Assembly (NCBI GenBank): GCA_003255065.1
Contig: QAOA01006583.1
Span: 347,881-411,880, forward strand
Reading direction: 5' to 3'
Source of the DNA: Cercis canadensis
Lineage: Eukaryota; Streptophyta; Magnoliopsida; Fabales; Fabaceae
Length of the DNA: 64,000 bases
Position 1 is the stretch's first letter. Every line of letters starts with the position of its first letter. The translations under genes and the position numbers were made by a program. The notes below the pieces were generated by a model. It was not told where the DNA came from. It did not search any database and saw only the letters and a list, made by a program, of their open reading frames with translations. Shown piece after piece: positions 37,151 to 49,410 of this stretch.

Positions 37151-37805
37151 CCAAAAATAAAATTAAAAGAGACAAGGGTAGGAGAAAAAGGAAAAGAAGA
37201 GGTCCAAATTCATGTTCTGTATCTTGAAGGCTCCGCTACTCTTTTCTTTCTCCTCTAACTATTGCACCCGTGAATATATATATTTTCATAGTTTACATAG
37301 ATTTCAATCGACAACTATATTAATTATAAAGCAATGCTATTTAAGCTAGATAGTTTTGTTAATGGGTATATTTTTGGGAAATTATGAGACATATATAAAA
37401 ATATGGTTTGTTCATTTCAAAGTCACTTGTGATAACCTTTCTCTAAAAGCTAACCTTGGCTAAGCGGATTTTTCTTCATAACCAACGTATGAAACGCATG
37501 AGAAATATGCTGATATGACTTTAAATGTTGAACGTTATAGGCATTCTTCCTTAACCGTGATTAGAACAGTGCTATGACTTTTTTCTTTATTTTAATAATT
37601 CATTCAATTAGGTCAACAAAACAAGTACCTTTTCACACATGTGATTTATATATAACCAAGGTTTAGCTGTTATAGCTTGAGTCTTCTATATTAGATACAA
37701 CATGGGCCGTGAGAAGTTTTTAGTAGCTTCCCAGTCCATTCTTCACATTGTTTGCCTTTTCAAAGCCTACGCTAGATATGATATTCAACATTTGTTTCAA
37801 CGGCA

Positions 37806-37930
37806 GACTCTAATAATTAAGTATTAAGTATTTTATCGTGTAGACTTAAGTTCAATTTCAAATATGATAGAGAGCTTGTGAGGTGAGATCTTAGGAGTAA
37901 AAAGCTTACCTCCAATAAAAAAAAAAAAAT
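37806..37930 (+). mobile_element. SINE-like repeat related to S2
   Basis: AGTATTAAGTATTTTATCGT and a weak box B (AGTTCAATTTC) are followed by AGGTGAGATCTTAGGAGTAA and an A-rich tail. A similar copy lies near 60455-60560 (AGTTAAGTATTGAGTACTTT). Confidence 0.4.
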
Positions 37931-38264
37931 CAACTTTTAATTTAAGGAAAAGTCTAATTTATCCAATAAATTTTACCTTATGTGCAGTTTACCTCAAAAG
38001 TTTCAAAACAAGCAGATAAGCTCAATGAACTATAAAAATGTGCACAAAATCCTCATATCACAGACTACCATCCAAAATTGGACGGAAATAGCATGTGTCT
38101 AGCTTGTGATTTACTTAATCCCTTTTTTTTTTTACATTAATTAAACATGATTAGTGAATAATTAAAATAAAAAATAAATGTGGTAAGCACATGATTAGTG
38201 TACTTTTCCTTGCTTACTACATGTATTTTTACCTCTAATTATTCATTAATCATGTTTAATTAAT

Positions 38265-40272
38265 ATATATATATATATACATGGCCTCAACACATGTGTC
38301 ATAATACATAGCTTCAAAACATGACACATGTCACAATACAAATACAAATACAAATACAAATGAAGAATAATAATAATTTAGAATTTAAAAATAAGAGAAG
38401 GAATTTTGATTGAAATACAAATGCTTTGTAGAAGATAACATAAGTGAATTTCGAGATTGAAGGTATATTATCCCATTCAATTTTATCTTATTTGGCACTA
38501 ATCATAGTTATAGAAAAGAAAACTCCTAAAAAAATAACAATTTAGGACTTAGCATTTAGGTTTAAAGTTAGGGTTCAATGTTAAAGTTTAGGGTTTAGAT
38601 TTTAGACTTGTAGAGTTTATGTTTTATCATTTAGGGTTTAAGTTTTTTATAATCAACAAATTCACCATATACTTTTGAATTGGGTTCTATTTAAGGGAAA
38701 GGAGAATACATGGACAAACACATGACACGTGTCACAATAGATGTCCTCAAGACATAGTTATAGAAAAGAAAGCTCCTAAAAGATATAAGAATTTAGGGTT
38801 TAGCAATTCGGTTTTAGATTAGGGTTCAACCTTTAGAGTTTAGGGTTTAAATTTTAGGCTTTTAAGGTTTAGGATTTGGGGTTTAGGTTTTAGCATTTAA
38901 GGTTTAGGTTTTTTCATAATCAACCAATTCACCACTTACTTTTAAATTGGATTCTATTTAAGGGAATGAGCCACTGTTTGTAATCATTAGTAAATTAATC
39001 AATTAATTCCTTTTATGAGATCTGCAAGTTGCATCAAGGTATGATTATCTAACTCACTAATCACCTTACCACTAATTTGTTTGAACTTGGTGGTAAATTA
39101 ATATGCAATCAATTCTATAAATTTTAATAGATATTATGTTGAAAAAGTATTAATGTCTAATTTAATTTTTGTGGTAATTATTTAAAGATAAACGGGTGAA
39201 CATGATTGATACAAGTAAGAAAAACTATTAATTTGCTAACTAGGTTCAAGTGAAAAAAAGATCAAAAAATATGCAAGGTCATATAGTAGCATTTGTTAAT
39301 TTTTTTAATATAGTTTATATTATTTTGTTAAAAAATTGTGCATATGAAAAAAGTTTTACACTTATATATAAATTTGTCTTATTTCATTAATATAAAATTA
39401 ATTTGAAAATATCAAATTCCATATCATCAAGCATGAGCAAAATAATTAATTTGTTAACTCGGTTCAAGTAACAATTGGACCAAAAAATATGCAATTAATT
39501 CCATAAATTTTAATAAATTTTTATGTTGGAAAAGTATTCATGTTTACTTTAATTTTTGTGGTAATTATTTAAAGATAAATGGGTGAATTAATATGGTTGA
39601 TACAAGAAAAATAATAATTAATTGTGTATTCTTTCCACTGCTTTTGTGATAGTTTCACAAATAGAGTCAATTAACTTGGTATGCAATATCTATCATTACC
39701 AAATAGGTGATACTTACACAAGAGCTACACATTAATATAAAAGAAATCCTAATTTCCAAGTATTATGTTTTTCAAAATCATATTTGAAATTCAAAAAGGT
39801 GGAATAATAATTTTAAATTCAAAATCAAATCCCATAATAAAGAGGGATAAGTATTGCCAATTCACCAATTTATTTTGTTCCATTTTCAAAAAATAAGACA
39901 TGCAACAACGGGACCAAAATATATACAATCAATTCTATAAATTTTAATAGATTATTATATTAGAAAAGTACTCATGTCTACTTTAATTTTTGTCTTTATT
40001 ATTTAAAGATAAATTGGTGAATGTGTTGATACTAGAAAGAAACACAATTAATTTGCTAATTGGGTTCAAGTAACAATAGGACCAAAAAATGCACGGCCAT
40101 ATAATAGCATTTGCTAATTTTTTTGATACTAGTTTATATCATTTTATTAAAAAATTATGTATATGAAATTTTTTTTACACTTACATATAAATTTGACTTA
40201 TTTTATCAATAAAAAAATATCAAATTCTATACTGCCATCAAGCCTTCGCATCGCACAGGGGTAGAGACTAGT
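38265..40272 (+). mobile_element. Helitron-like insertion
   Basis: This 2.0-kb stretch interrupts the foldback above. It ends in CGCATCGCACAGGGG followed shortly by CTAGT at 40268-40272, with T as the next host base. A GC-rich short stretch before a CTRR terminus, and insertion next to a T, are Helitron features. The left end is AT-dinucleotide-rich and shows no clear TC start, so that end is uncertain. It carries no helicase frame and consists mostly of internal repeats: two units near 38500-38960 and three diverged units near 39110-39430, 39470-39620 and 39905-40245. Confidence 0.6.
38560..38925 (+). repeat. Degenerate telomere-like TTTAGGG tract
   Basis: Many variants of TTTAGGG/TTTAGGTTT (for example GTTTAGGGTTTAGATTTTAG and TTTAGGGTTTAAGTTTTTTA) occur in two blocks that belong to two diverged tandem units of about 245 bp. 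It is interstitial and inside the Helitron-like insertion. Confidence 0.6.
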
Positions 40273-40385
40273 TAGTGTAAAAAAAAATGATTAAGTGAAT
40301 CACGTGCCACACATGTGCTCTTTCTATCTAATTTTGGACAGCCGTTTGTAATATGTGAGTTCTGTGCACATTTTCATAATTTGTG

Positions 40386-43101
40386 GGAATTATTTGCACA
40401 TTTAAAAAAAAAAAATTGTCAACAATTAGGCCAACAAAACAAGTACCTTTGTATTTCTGGCCCACGGAAATCCTTTAATTAATTGTTGGCGTTGCATTTA
40501 ACATGCTGAGTATGATTCACGTGAGAGTTAGCTTGACCTATGCGTCATGCTTAATAATGGTTATCAATGTAGATAACTTTATTGATTTGCCAACCCTAAT
40601 CTCAAATAATGCTCTAATCATGCCCGAATCCAAAGAAAATCAAGACCTTTTTAAATCATAATCTTACAAGTCTAGAGTATTGGTTGGTGAGATTATGCTG
40701 GGATCTTCTCTGGCATCAGTCAAAGAAGATATTAAGCATCTAGATTTGCAAATTTTCATTATCATTTTTTTCTTTCTGACTTTTGACTTGTCTCCTAAAT
40801 CATTTGGGAAGTGCGTTCTCCCTGATGAATATCTAAAGCCATAAGCTACTAGAGGCAGTATTCAATTTTCATTTCATTAGCCATGGAAGCTTCAGTGCTT
40901 AGTTTCACATCATTTAATAGATTGCTATTGTCGTGGACACCAGCTACGGTTGAAAATCCAACTTATGCTTTATCAAATTGTATTATACGTCTATTGTCAA
41001 TAATGGGCCAATATTTGCTGGTCACTAAATTTAGTTAGTCAATTTTTAAGACTCTAATTTCTGTTTTAGCCTACAAATTCTTTTTGTCCTTTAGCAGATA
41101 AGCCTTAATGATACTTGCACACTGTTAGCTACACACCTTGTGCACACTTACATGCAAACATCTTTTTTGAATTAATATAAAAAAAGTTCAAGTGATCGAT
41201 AAATTGATCATATTAATGTTTGTGGAAGTTTATGCAAGTATATATATCTATTGATTTTCTCGTTAATGGCTATAAAAATGTATTTTACTTTTTAAAATAT
41301 ACCTTTCACTTTAGAGAATTTAAATCCTTTACATTGACTCCTCTATCTATTGCAAAATGAAACTATTTTTGATGTACTAGGACAACATATACTCAAGTAC
41401 ATTCGTACGGTAGAAATGGAATAGAAAATTCACATTGCACCAAGTCATGGATACCCATTAGTAAGAGTAGGTATTGATACACGTTAAATTATAACGACCT
41501 CTTAACAATTACATGCTCAGCTATTAACAAAATTTAAGTAGTCTTAATTATTATTATTATTATTATTATTTTTAACAAATTTAGATTTTACATATAAAAA
41601 ATTTGTACAATTGCGAACCACAAAACAATAAACAAGTGTTCATGATTCAATGGGTATCGATACCCATTTTCACCAAGAGAGATGCTGAGTATACCATGAA
41701 ATTGGTGCCTGAGCCTGTGCCTGTGTTTACATGGATGATATATATCCATTGCTTTAGTTTGTGGACCCAATGAGATGTTTTACTATTATCGTAGTACTGA
41801 GTTTTCACTACTAGTGCTATTTAAAATTAGTTTGGTAGATATTACATTCATCTTACTCATTCTTTCTCTTTTTATCTACATAGCTAATAGTAAATGACAG
41901 TAGTACTGAAAATCCAATTCTACGGTACCCACTACAACCAAAAAAAAAAAAATTGGATTCCAATGATATATTCTAAAAAGATTAAAAAAAATTAATTTTT
42001 TTTAAAAATTCTAATAATATATTCTGTTGAAATTTTTAAAAAACTCCCCTCTCCTTCTAAATGAAATTCCAACGGAACAAAATTCTATTGAAATATTTAA
42101 AAAATGTTTACTGTTGGAAAACATAGATTTTTTTTGGGGTGAATAAAAAATCTATGGCTAATGTAGAATTGATGGTGTAATGATTTTGTGATACATAAAG
42201 ATAAAATTTAAGATCGTCTATAAACTACTTGATCCCTCAACATTAAACCACACCGAATGGCTTAATTGACAATGTAATATGTGTCTTTACCAACTACTCT
42301 CATATATCATTGCACATAGAAATTTATAAATTTCTTCTTAAAACATTTATTGAACGAGGAATTGGCCCTTACCTTATGGCAAATGGANGAAAAATATAAA
42401 TTTCTTCTTAAAACATTTATTGAACGAGGAATTGGCCCTTACCTTATGGCAAATGGAATATAGACAAATGCTCTAATTGAAGCTGTGGTCTTATTTAGTC
42501 TCTATACTCATGAATCATGCCAAAATTCACTCCATATGTGAAAGAAGTCAAAATAAAGTCAGATAGCATGATCATAAATAAATCATTTTTTGATACTATA
42601 TGAAGCATAAACCAAAGTTAATAGTTCAAGTCCCCAATATTCTAAATCAAAGCATGTTTAAGGTAGGGACTATAAAAAAACAAAGTGGAAGAACGAGGCA
42701 TTTTGATTGAACAATAATGGTCACCCACTTAATAAAACAAGCACGTAAGTGAGAAAGGACAAAGAGTTTGATCTGAAAATCAATTTACAATACTCTGAGA
42801 ATAAATTTATCATAGGATGTGGATTATTTTTTCCCTTTGGCCCTTTTGAACTGTGAGGCACTTGTTGGTCAGTACAGAAGATTACATTATTTGCAACTTT
42901 CTTAAGGTTTTGTGGTGATGAGAGTGATAGGGAAGAGATGGTGGTGGGGTTGATACTAATGGTGGCGCATGATTTGATATCTAACAACAATTTGATCGCA
43001 TAAAATTGTATTAGATAATCCAATACAAATATATAGAAGTACAGGCTTATCATCTTGCTTTGACTCCTAAGCTCGTTATAAGAAGAACCTATCTTTGACA
43101 C

Positions 43102-43157
<56 letters not shown>

Positions 43158-44137
43158 TGGTTTACACATCACACTGGTGTACACTGTTAGATTAAAGTTT
43201 TTGTGTCTTATAAAAGTTTAGTGAATCTTATTAGTTTTGGACTCATGTATGTATACAAATGTGTATGTTATGCATATAATTAATGGTATGCTAATTCATA
43301 AACTTTTCTCTCTTTCGTTGTGCATACGCAAGTGTGTGTGAGAGAGAGAAGGGATAAAATTAAATAAGAAGGTTTGCATTTGGAGTTCCTGCTGGTTACC
43401 TACTACTTCACTTCATACTATTTGTACCTGCACTATTGAGTTTAACTAGGTAGTTAAATTTAACTAGATTTATTTAAATTTTTATTGTATATGACCTAGA
43501 TTTTGCATATTGTTTCACACTAACATACAATTAGATTTTCTCAAACATCTTATGGTACTAAGGAGAAATTCTAGTTGGGGTATGCAGTTAATTAATTTGA
43601 ACCGCTAGATTAAACTTTTAATGGTATAATTAATTAAATTTAAATTATGTTAAATATACATGTGTCAAATAGAGTAAAAAAAAAAAAAAAAANAAAAAAA
43701 AAAAAGAGTGCGCAAATAGCTGCACTAATCACCACGATGTTGTTTTGAGTCACTCAAAAGCCATCCGTGCAAAGCTGACAAAAGAAAAGAATAAAAAAGT
43801 TTACATCTAATCATTATATGGTAGGATAATGTCTTTTATTTATCAATCTCCAAGCGCACAAAAGGTTTAAAATAATATGTCTGAATATATTACGTTTTTC
43901 ACGGAGTGAAGAGTGAGAAATGATTATTACACACTATTTTTTTTTTTTTTTCAATTTTACATCATGATAGTCATTAAAATAAGAGTGTAGACCGATTCAT
44001 TGAAATTTAGATTATACAATTATTACCAGTATAAGAACTTTAAGTATATAAATAGTATTTATGCCCATAGTTTATAGCAACAAATGCCTCCTCACTGGCT
44101 AAAATATTTTATAATGATTAACCAAATTGTCAAAGAG
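40386..44137. other. Intergenic DNA
   Basis: No gene is supported. It holds an (ATT)n run at 41551-41571, N joins at 42388 (62-bp duplicate of 42326-42387 on the right) and 43693 (A run), and a microsatellite at 43098-43156. The longest frame is 42721-43119 on the - strand (132 codons), starting inside the microsatellite and without a family match. Confidence 0.6.
43098..43156. repeat. (CA)n(TA)n microsatellite
   Basis: A CA run followed by a TA run of about twenty units. Confidence 0.95.
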
Positions 44138-45633
44138 GTATAACCCAATGTTTTAAAACAAAATCAATGAGCAAATCAGTGTGACAAAAAATGACCGGTC
44201 GGACTGTTAGTCGAACCGGTTGAATCAAAGCTTTTTCTAAAATTAAAGATTCACAAAAAATAAAACATGAAGGATGAAACAAAAATCATTAAACTTAACT
44301 CATAAGTAAAAGTCTCAAACTTAAAAGATTCAAAAAACTAAAAATCAAAAGATACAAAAACCTAATTTATATACACCTAATTTAAAATGGTGCCCCATAA
44401 CAAAATTAGATTGTTTTAACAACCAACATATCTTACAAGTTCACATACTCGCAACATAATCAATTTTACAATTTCTAACATAGCAACATTAGATCATTTT
44501 TATAAATAAATAACCAAATAATTATAACAAAAAAAAAAGATAGAGACAAAGTTACATAGTATCAGCCAAACAAATAAATAAATAATCAAGAAACCAATTA
44601 AATTGTGCATAATAAACCAAGAGAGAAAAAAAAAATGCAAGAACATGTGGTGTCAGAGCCACATAGTTGCATATGACTTTTTTTTCCTCTTAGTGGAGTT
44701 AGTGACACACATGCATTNATTTTTTTTTTCCTCTTAGTGGAGTTAGTAACACACATGCATTAAATAATGATGAAAAATGAGGAAAAAAAAGAGAGAAGAT
44801 GAGGATAATAATAAAGCAATGGGTTAATGACGAAAGTTTTAAGAAATCAATAAAAAATCTTAAGTTAAATTCTGTATACTATGTGATTATATATTATAAT
44901 TTTTGCATATTTAAATATGTAATATTAAATAAATCTACTAAATAATTGATAAATAATTTTTATGCAACAATAAATGTAGGTCCCGAGTTATCATAGTGGT
45001 TTGGACTATGAACATTTTTACCTAAGAGGTAGTAGGTTTAAACTCATTAAATATGGTTATTATCAATTTATTAACTATTCTATTAATAAATATATTTATA
45101 TGTGGTAATAAACTCTAAAGTGAAGATGTCCTAGTGACAAAATAAGGAATTTGGAGCAGTATGTTTCAGGTTCAAATCTATGGAGGATGATTTTGTCTTC
45201 ATTTCTATAAATTTTCCAAGCCATCCGGTTTGGTAGAAATTGGAATGGTTTAGCGGTTCTCACCGGTTTCAGGCAGTTTAACTACTACCCTGGTTCAGGG
45301 GCATGAATCGAACCGTTTTCTTAACCGGGTACNATATGGTTATTATTAATTTCTTAACTATTCTATTAATAAATATATTTATATGCGGTAATAAATTCAA
45401 AAGTGGAGATGNATAAATATATTTATATGTGGTAATAAATTCAAAAGTGGAGATGTCCTAGTGGCAAAAGAAGGAATTTGGAGCTACAAGTACCGGGTTT
45501 GAATCCATGGAAGACGATTTTGGCTTCATTTCTACCAATTTTCCAAGCCGTCCAGTTCAAAGACATGAACTGAACCATTTTTCTTACCAGGTACCAGCCA
45601 GCCCAATTCGGTTTTTAAAACAATGGTATAACC
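44138..45633. mobile_element. hAT-like non-autonomous element with 8-bp target duplication
   Basis: The element proper is 44146-45625. Its left end CAATGTTTTAAAAC matches the complement of the right end GTTTTTAAAACAATG, and both are followed inward by CCGGT/GAACCGG-type motifs. A perfect 8-bp repeat GTATAACC flanks it (44138-44145 and 45626-45633), the expected size for hAT. No transposase is visible. Three N joins fall inside (44718, 45333, 45412), and part of the interior is artificially doubled (about 45050-45330 against 45334-45600), so the true length is less than 1480 bp. Confidence 0.88.
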
Positions 45634-46365
45634 TTTTGTTTTCAATGGATTTTAAGTTCCACCTTATGCTGTTATGGTAATATATTATTATCTCTCTCTT
45701 TTATTGGTATTTTTTTTTTTTTTTTTTATTTTTAGGTAAATAGTAACTACATTGCAATCGATAAAATTTGAATTGAGAAAGGAGGTGAAAAGACTAGCCT
45801 TATAACTTGAAACATAATCTACTGAGCCAGAGCTTTTCCTCAAATTTTTTATTAGTAATCTTACTTAACTATATTTCATACTTTACATACATGTTAATAT
45901 ACAAACTTAATTAGACTCAATTAAATTTTAATTGAACTTGCTTAAATATTTTTATTTCATACGATATTTTTAAATTTTTTCTATAGTTTTTTGTACTATA
46001 GAATATAATATGTAAGGACCATTTATTTTTATTTTTTGAGTTGAATATATTATGTCTCTTCAACGTGAGAATTTTCATTTTGTCCATTAAAATAACACCT
46101 ACAAATGCACACTCAAAAAAGAAAATAATAATGTTACAAACATTATTCATTTTCACGGAAAATTTCATCTTGTGAGTGTAATTATATCTTCACCTTACTA
46201 ATTAATTGTATCCACTTAAATGTCCTTTTGAGTAGCTTATATTTAACAAATCCTAAAATAATGAGATTTTTTGGAACATACTGGTTGCTAAGAATGATAT
46301 GGAGTTCATTGTCACCACTTATAAGTGGTTTCTTCTACATTTGAGACAAAGGTTATGTTATTGAG

Positions 46366-46582
46366 ATTTTTTTTTTTGTTTTAACGGTAAAATATTTTCT
46401 GATCAGCTTTCACGTATCAAGACTAAGTTTTTTTTTAGGTAATTTTAAGGGTACATCTCCCACATTGGCCTAGTGCCTTCAGGAGAATTTAGAAAAATTC
46501 CTTTAAGTACTAGTCTCAAGATTCAAACTTGGCTAGTTTAGATGGACCTATTGCATTCTTACCACAAGGCCAAACCCTTTGG
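46366..46582 (-). mobile_element. tRNA-derived SINE-like repeat, family S1
   Basis: On the - strand it begins AAAGGGTTTGGCCTTGTGGT (box A-like), then CAAGTTTGAATCTTGAGAC (box B-like), and continues with the CACTAGGCCAATGTGGGAG body shared with 771-950 and 47956-48138. The T run on the + strand at its left end is the A tail. Confidence 0.65.
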
Positions 46583-47955
46583 ATTAGTTATGTTATTGAG
46601 TTTAAGATCTCAAGAAATTGTTTGAAAGGGTTTCATAGTTTTTTCTCAAAACCTACATCAAGATTATCTAATTAAGACATTTTCACAGGCATAACTGCAA
46701 ACCCATCAACACTAATTGAAAAATACCTATCTTTTGGTATGGATCAAACGCCCTAAGGCAGAGGAAGAGGAAAATGCTAAAGTGCCATATGAAAGTGTTG
46801 GCCATCATATGTATGCTATGTGTGTATGGCTAAAGTGCCATAGTGAAGTTACAGGAAAGTATAGAAAAGAAGCTAATTTTTTTTGTGGAAACTCAAGTCT
46901 CTGAATTTCAGTTGCGTAAAGAAATATATTTTTTTTGTTAATGATTTTTTATGTACTTTTGTTTTGGGTAATTCAAGTTCCTTGTTTGGGTAGAGACTTG
47001 TTGCCTGGTTTCTCCTTCATGCCCTCAGGTTATATAGATTGGTCCATTATTAAAAATTCCAAGGACAGATTTGCAAGAAAAATGTGATAGAGGAGTTTCT
47101 CAGTTTATTTCTTCTTCTTTTCCTCGAAGTTAATAAGAAAAAAAAAAAAAAACATACATCATCAACCATTTATAAGTAGCCGCTGAGAGCAAAAGGAAGG
47201 GAACATCATAGTCAACTTAAAATATGTAAGTAACATTTTAGATAATTGAGGACACTTATCCACTCTTGAATTCATATATCTCACTAATACAAAATATATA
47301 TATTTTTAGTACATGATTATATGAAAGTTATTTTTAAAACTTTCTATAATATTTACTTAAAACCCTCCCAATTACACTACACATAGTTACAAGATCATTG
47401 CGTAGGATATCTAAATTGAGTAACAAACACTAGTGGATGGAGTTTAAAATACTTTAGTCTCTAAGAAAACTAATTTGTCGGCACACTGATTTTTGGACTA
47501 TCGGTAAAGCCTCTCGGTTGGTGGAGTTTACTTTGGCTACCAGCATGCAAACCTTTTGAGCATCTGCTAGTTCAGTGTTATCCTTTTCTTTGTCTTGATT
47601 CTTCTCCCTTTGCATCAAAAAGGTATATACAATTGACCTCTTTCTTTTGGATTTGTCCATATTAATGATGGACACTCATATATATACATGACTAGATAAT
47701 CTCTTTCTCTATGATAAGATGATAAAATATTTCCACTTGTTTCACTATACAATAAATGAATTTGACATATTTAGATGGCCTGTCATAACAAACCAAATTC
47801 CCTTTCAAGAAACATGATTAAGATCTAAGCAGATTTTACTGCCATTGAAGATACATATAAGAATATTACAGCTAAAATTTTAAAAAAAAGAAAGATACAT
47901 ATATACAAATGATACAAAAAGATAAATTGCATGCTTTTATAAAAAAGGAAATTTT

Positions 47956-48138
47956 TGTTTTTTTGTTTAACGGTTTGGAAATCTTCAAGTAAGCTTTCAC
48001 GCATTAAGACTAAATCTCTCCTTGAGGGATGTTAAGGGCATAATCCTGTCCTCCCACATTAACTCGGTGCATTCAGAGAAAAAAAAAAAAATTGTGTTGA
48101 CCCCAGGATTCAAATCTTGACTGACTTGAATAAATCTA
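47956..48138 (-). mobile_element. tRNA-derived SINE-like repeat, family S1
   Basis: It shares with 46366-46582 the + strand words AGCTTTCACGCATTAAGACT and CTCCCACATTAACTCGGTGC, and GATTCAAATCTTGACTGAC at the head. It is interrupted by an A run near 48078-48091. Confidence 0.6.
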
Positions 48139-48718
48139 TTAAATAAAAAAAGTAATTACTTATATGTCATTATGTCTATGTTTAGCTAGTGTACATATAC
48201 GCATATGTATGTACCCACATATATACTTATGCGTGTAGGTACTAATTAGCATTAATACATATAGATTTGGGTTCTTTCCATACTCTTTTATATATTCACT
48301 AAAATTTTGACATTCGTTTCTTCCCAATTTGGCAAGGAAGCTCCTAATCACATTATCACATGTTTACTTTAATAGTTTCTAAATTTATTTTCTTCTATTT
48401 AAATCTATGACTAAGTATACTATCAGCTGTTATTAAGAAATTGGACTATTTCTAGGTAGACAGATCACTGAAACATAAATCTTTTAAAATATAAATTCTT
48501 AGAAAATGAAACGTGTATATGTATATTTTGCTATAATATATTGAGGTTATTACCTGATGGAATTTATTTAGATAGTTTATATAAGCAAATAATTTGGAAC
48601 TAGAAGCAAATGATTTGGATCAATATTTTACATAATAAGCAAATCACAAGTGTCGAAATCCAAGTAGATAAGGGGAGAGATTTTGGCTCAAAACGTCAAA
48701 CCCCTTGACATGTCCAAN

Positions 48719-48839
48719 TCTGTGCTTTGTCCACGCTTCAAGCCCAAAGGGCTTTCGAGTGCGGGGGCGTGTTAGATATAAAATCATTCATGGGCCTTCA
48801 CCTATCAGCTTAAGCTTTTAGGTTGAATCGGTTCTTGAC
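48719..48839 (+). mobile_element. LTR-like fragment
   Basis: GCGTGTTAGATATAAAATCA..TTGAATCGGTTCTTGACA recurs, diverged, at 49324-49392 and 49545-49660. The wording is that of a common plant LTR end which normally precedes a TGGTATCAGAGC primer-binding site. Confidence 0.5.
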
Positions 48840-49323
48840 AGTTATTACCTGATGGAATTTATTTAGATAGTTTATATAAGCAAATAATTTGGAACTAGAA
48901 GCAAATGATTTGGATCAATATTTTACATAATAAGCAAATCACAAGTGTCGAAATCCAAGTAGATAAGGGGAGAGATTTTGGCTCAAAACGTCAAACCCCT
49001 TGACATGTCCAAACTCATTTTATTTGTGTAAATATACATTTGCGGCCCCTCTAAATTGATATTTTACAAGAATCTTTCCACTAAAATTATTTTTTATTAA
49101 TTAGTGCAAAATGTTTCTCTTATTGAATTTAGTGTGCGTTTTAAATGATTATGCATGATTAGCATGTGAGTTTACTTTGAATTTTTGTTAGTTGAACATT
49201 TTCTTTTTACAAACTACTTAGCAAACAATCAATAAATATTCAATTGGATCCAATCCAAAAAAGGTGTTTGGTGTATTAGTATCTTCAATCACATAAATAA
49301 GGTATTTTCGGGTGTTTTAATTA

Positions 49324-49410
49324 TTAGATATAAAATTATTCTTGGCCTTTACTAAATAACTTAAACTTTTTAGTTGAATTTGTTCTTTTATATGGTATCA
49401 AAGCTTTTTT
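49324..49410 (+). mobile_element. Degenerate LTR end with primer-binding-site remnant
   Basis: The LTR-like text (TTAGATATAAAATTATTCTT..TTGAATTTGTTC) is followed at 49393-49404 by TGGTATCAAAGC, one base from TGGTATCAGAGC, the initiator-methionine tRNA primer site used by Copia-type elements. No gag or pol frame follows. Confidence 0.6.

Larger units (their letters stand above)
36459..38026. other. Intergenic DNA
   Basis: No gene is supported. SINE-like repeats lie at 37018-37150 and 37806-37930. A 28-base stretch at 37605-37632 is repeated, with one mismatch, at 40423-40450. Confidence 0.55.
38027..40385. mobile_element. Foldback MITE split by a 2-kb insertion
   Basis: The left part 38027-38264 contains an arm (TAAAAATGTGCACAAAATCC..ATCCAAAATTGGAC..CTTGTGATTTACTTAAT) and a hairpin formed by ACATTAATTAAACATGATTA and its complement ending at 38264. 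The complementary arm is found only at 40273-40385 (AATGATTAAGTGAATCACGTG..CTAATTTTGGACAGCC..TGTGCACATTTTCAT). Removing 38265-40272 restores one continuous palindrome, so the foldback is the older element. Confidence 0.85.

Noticed and set aside
44146-45625. Three or more genuine tandem repeats inside the hAT-like element.
   Set aside because: The repeats abut single N bases (45333, 45412) and look like unmerged contig overlaps.
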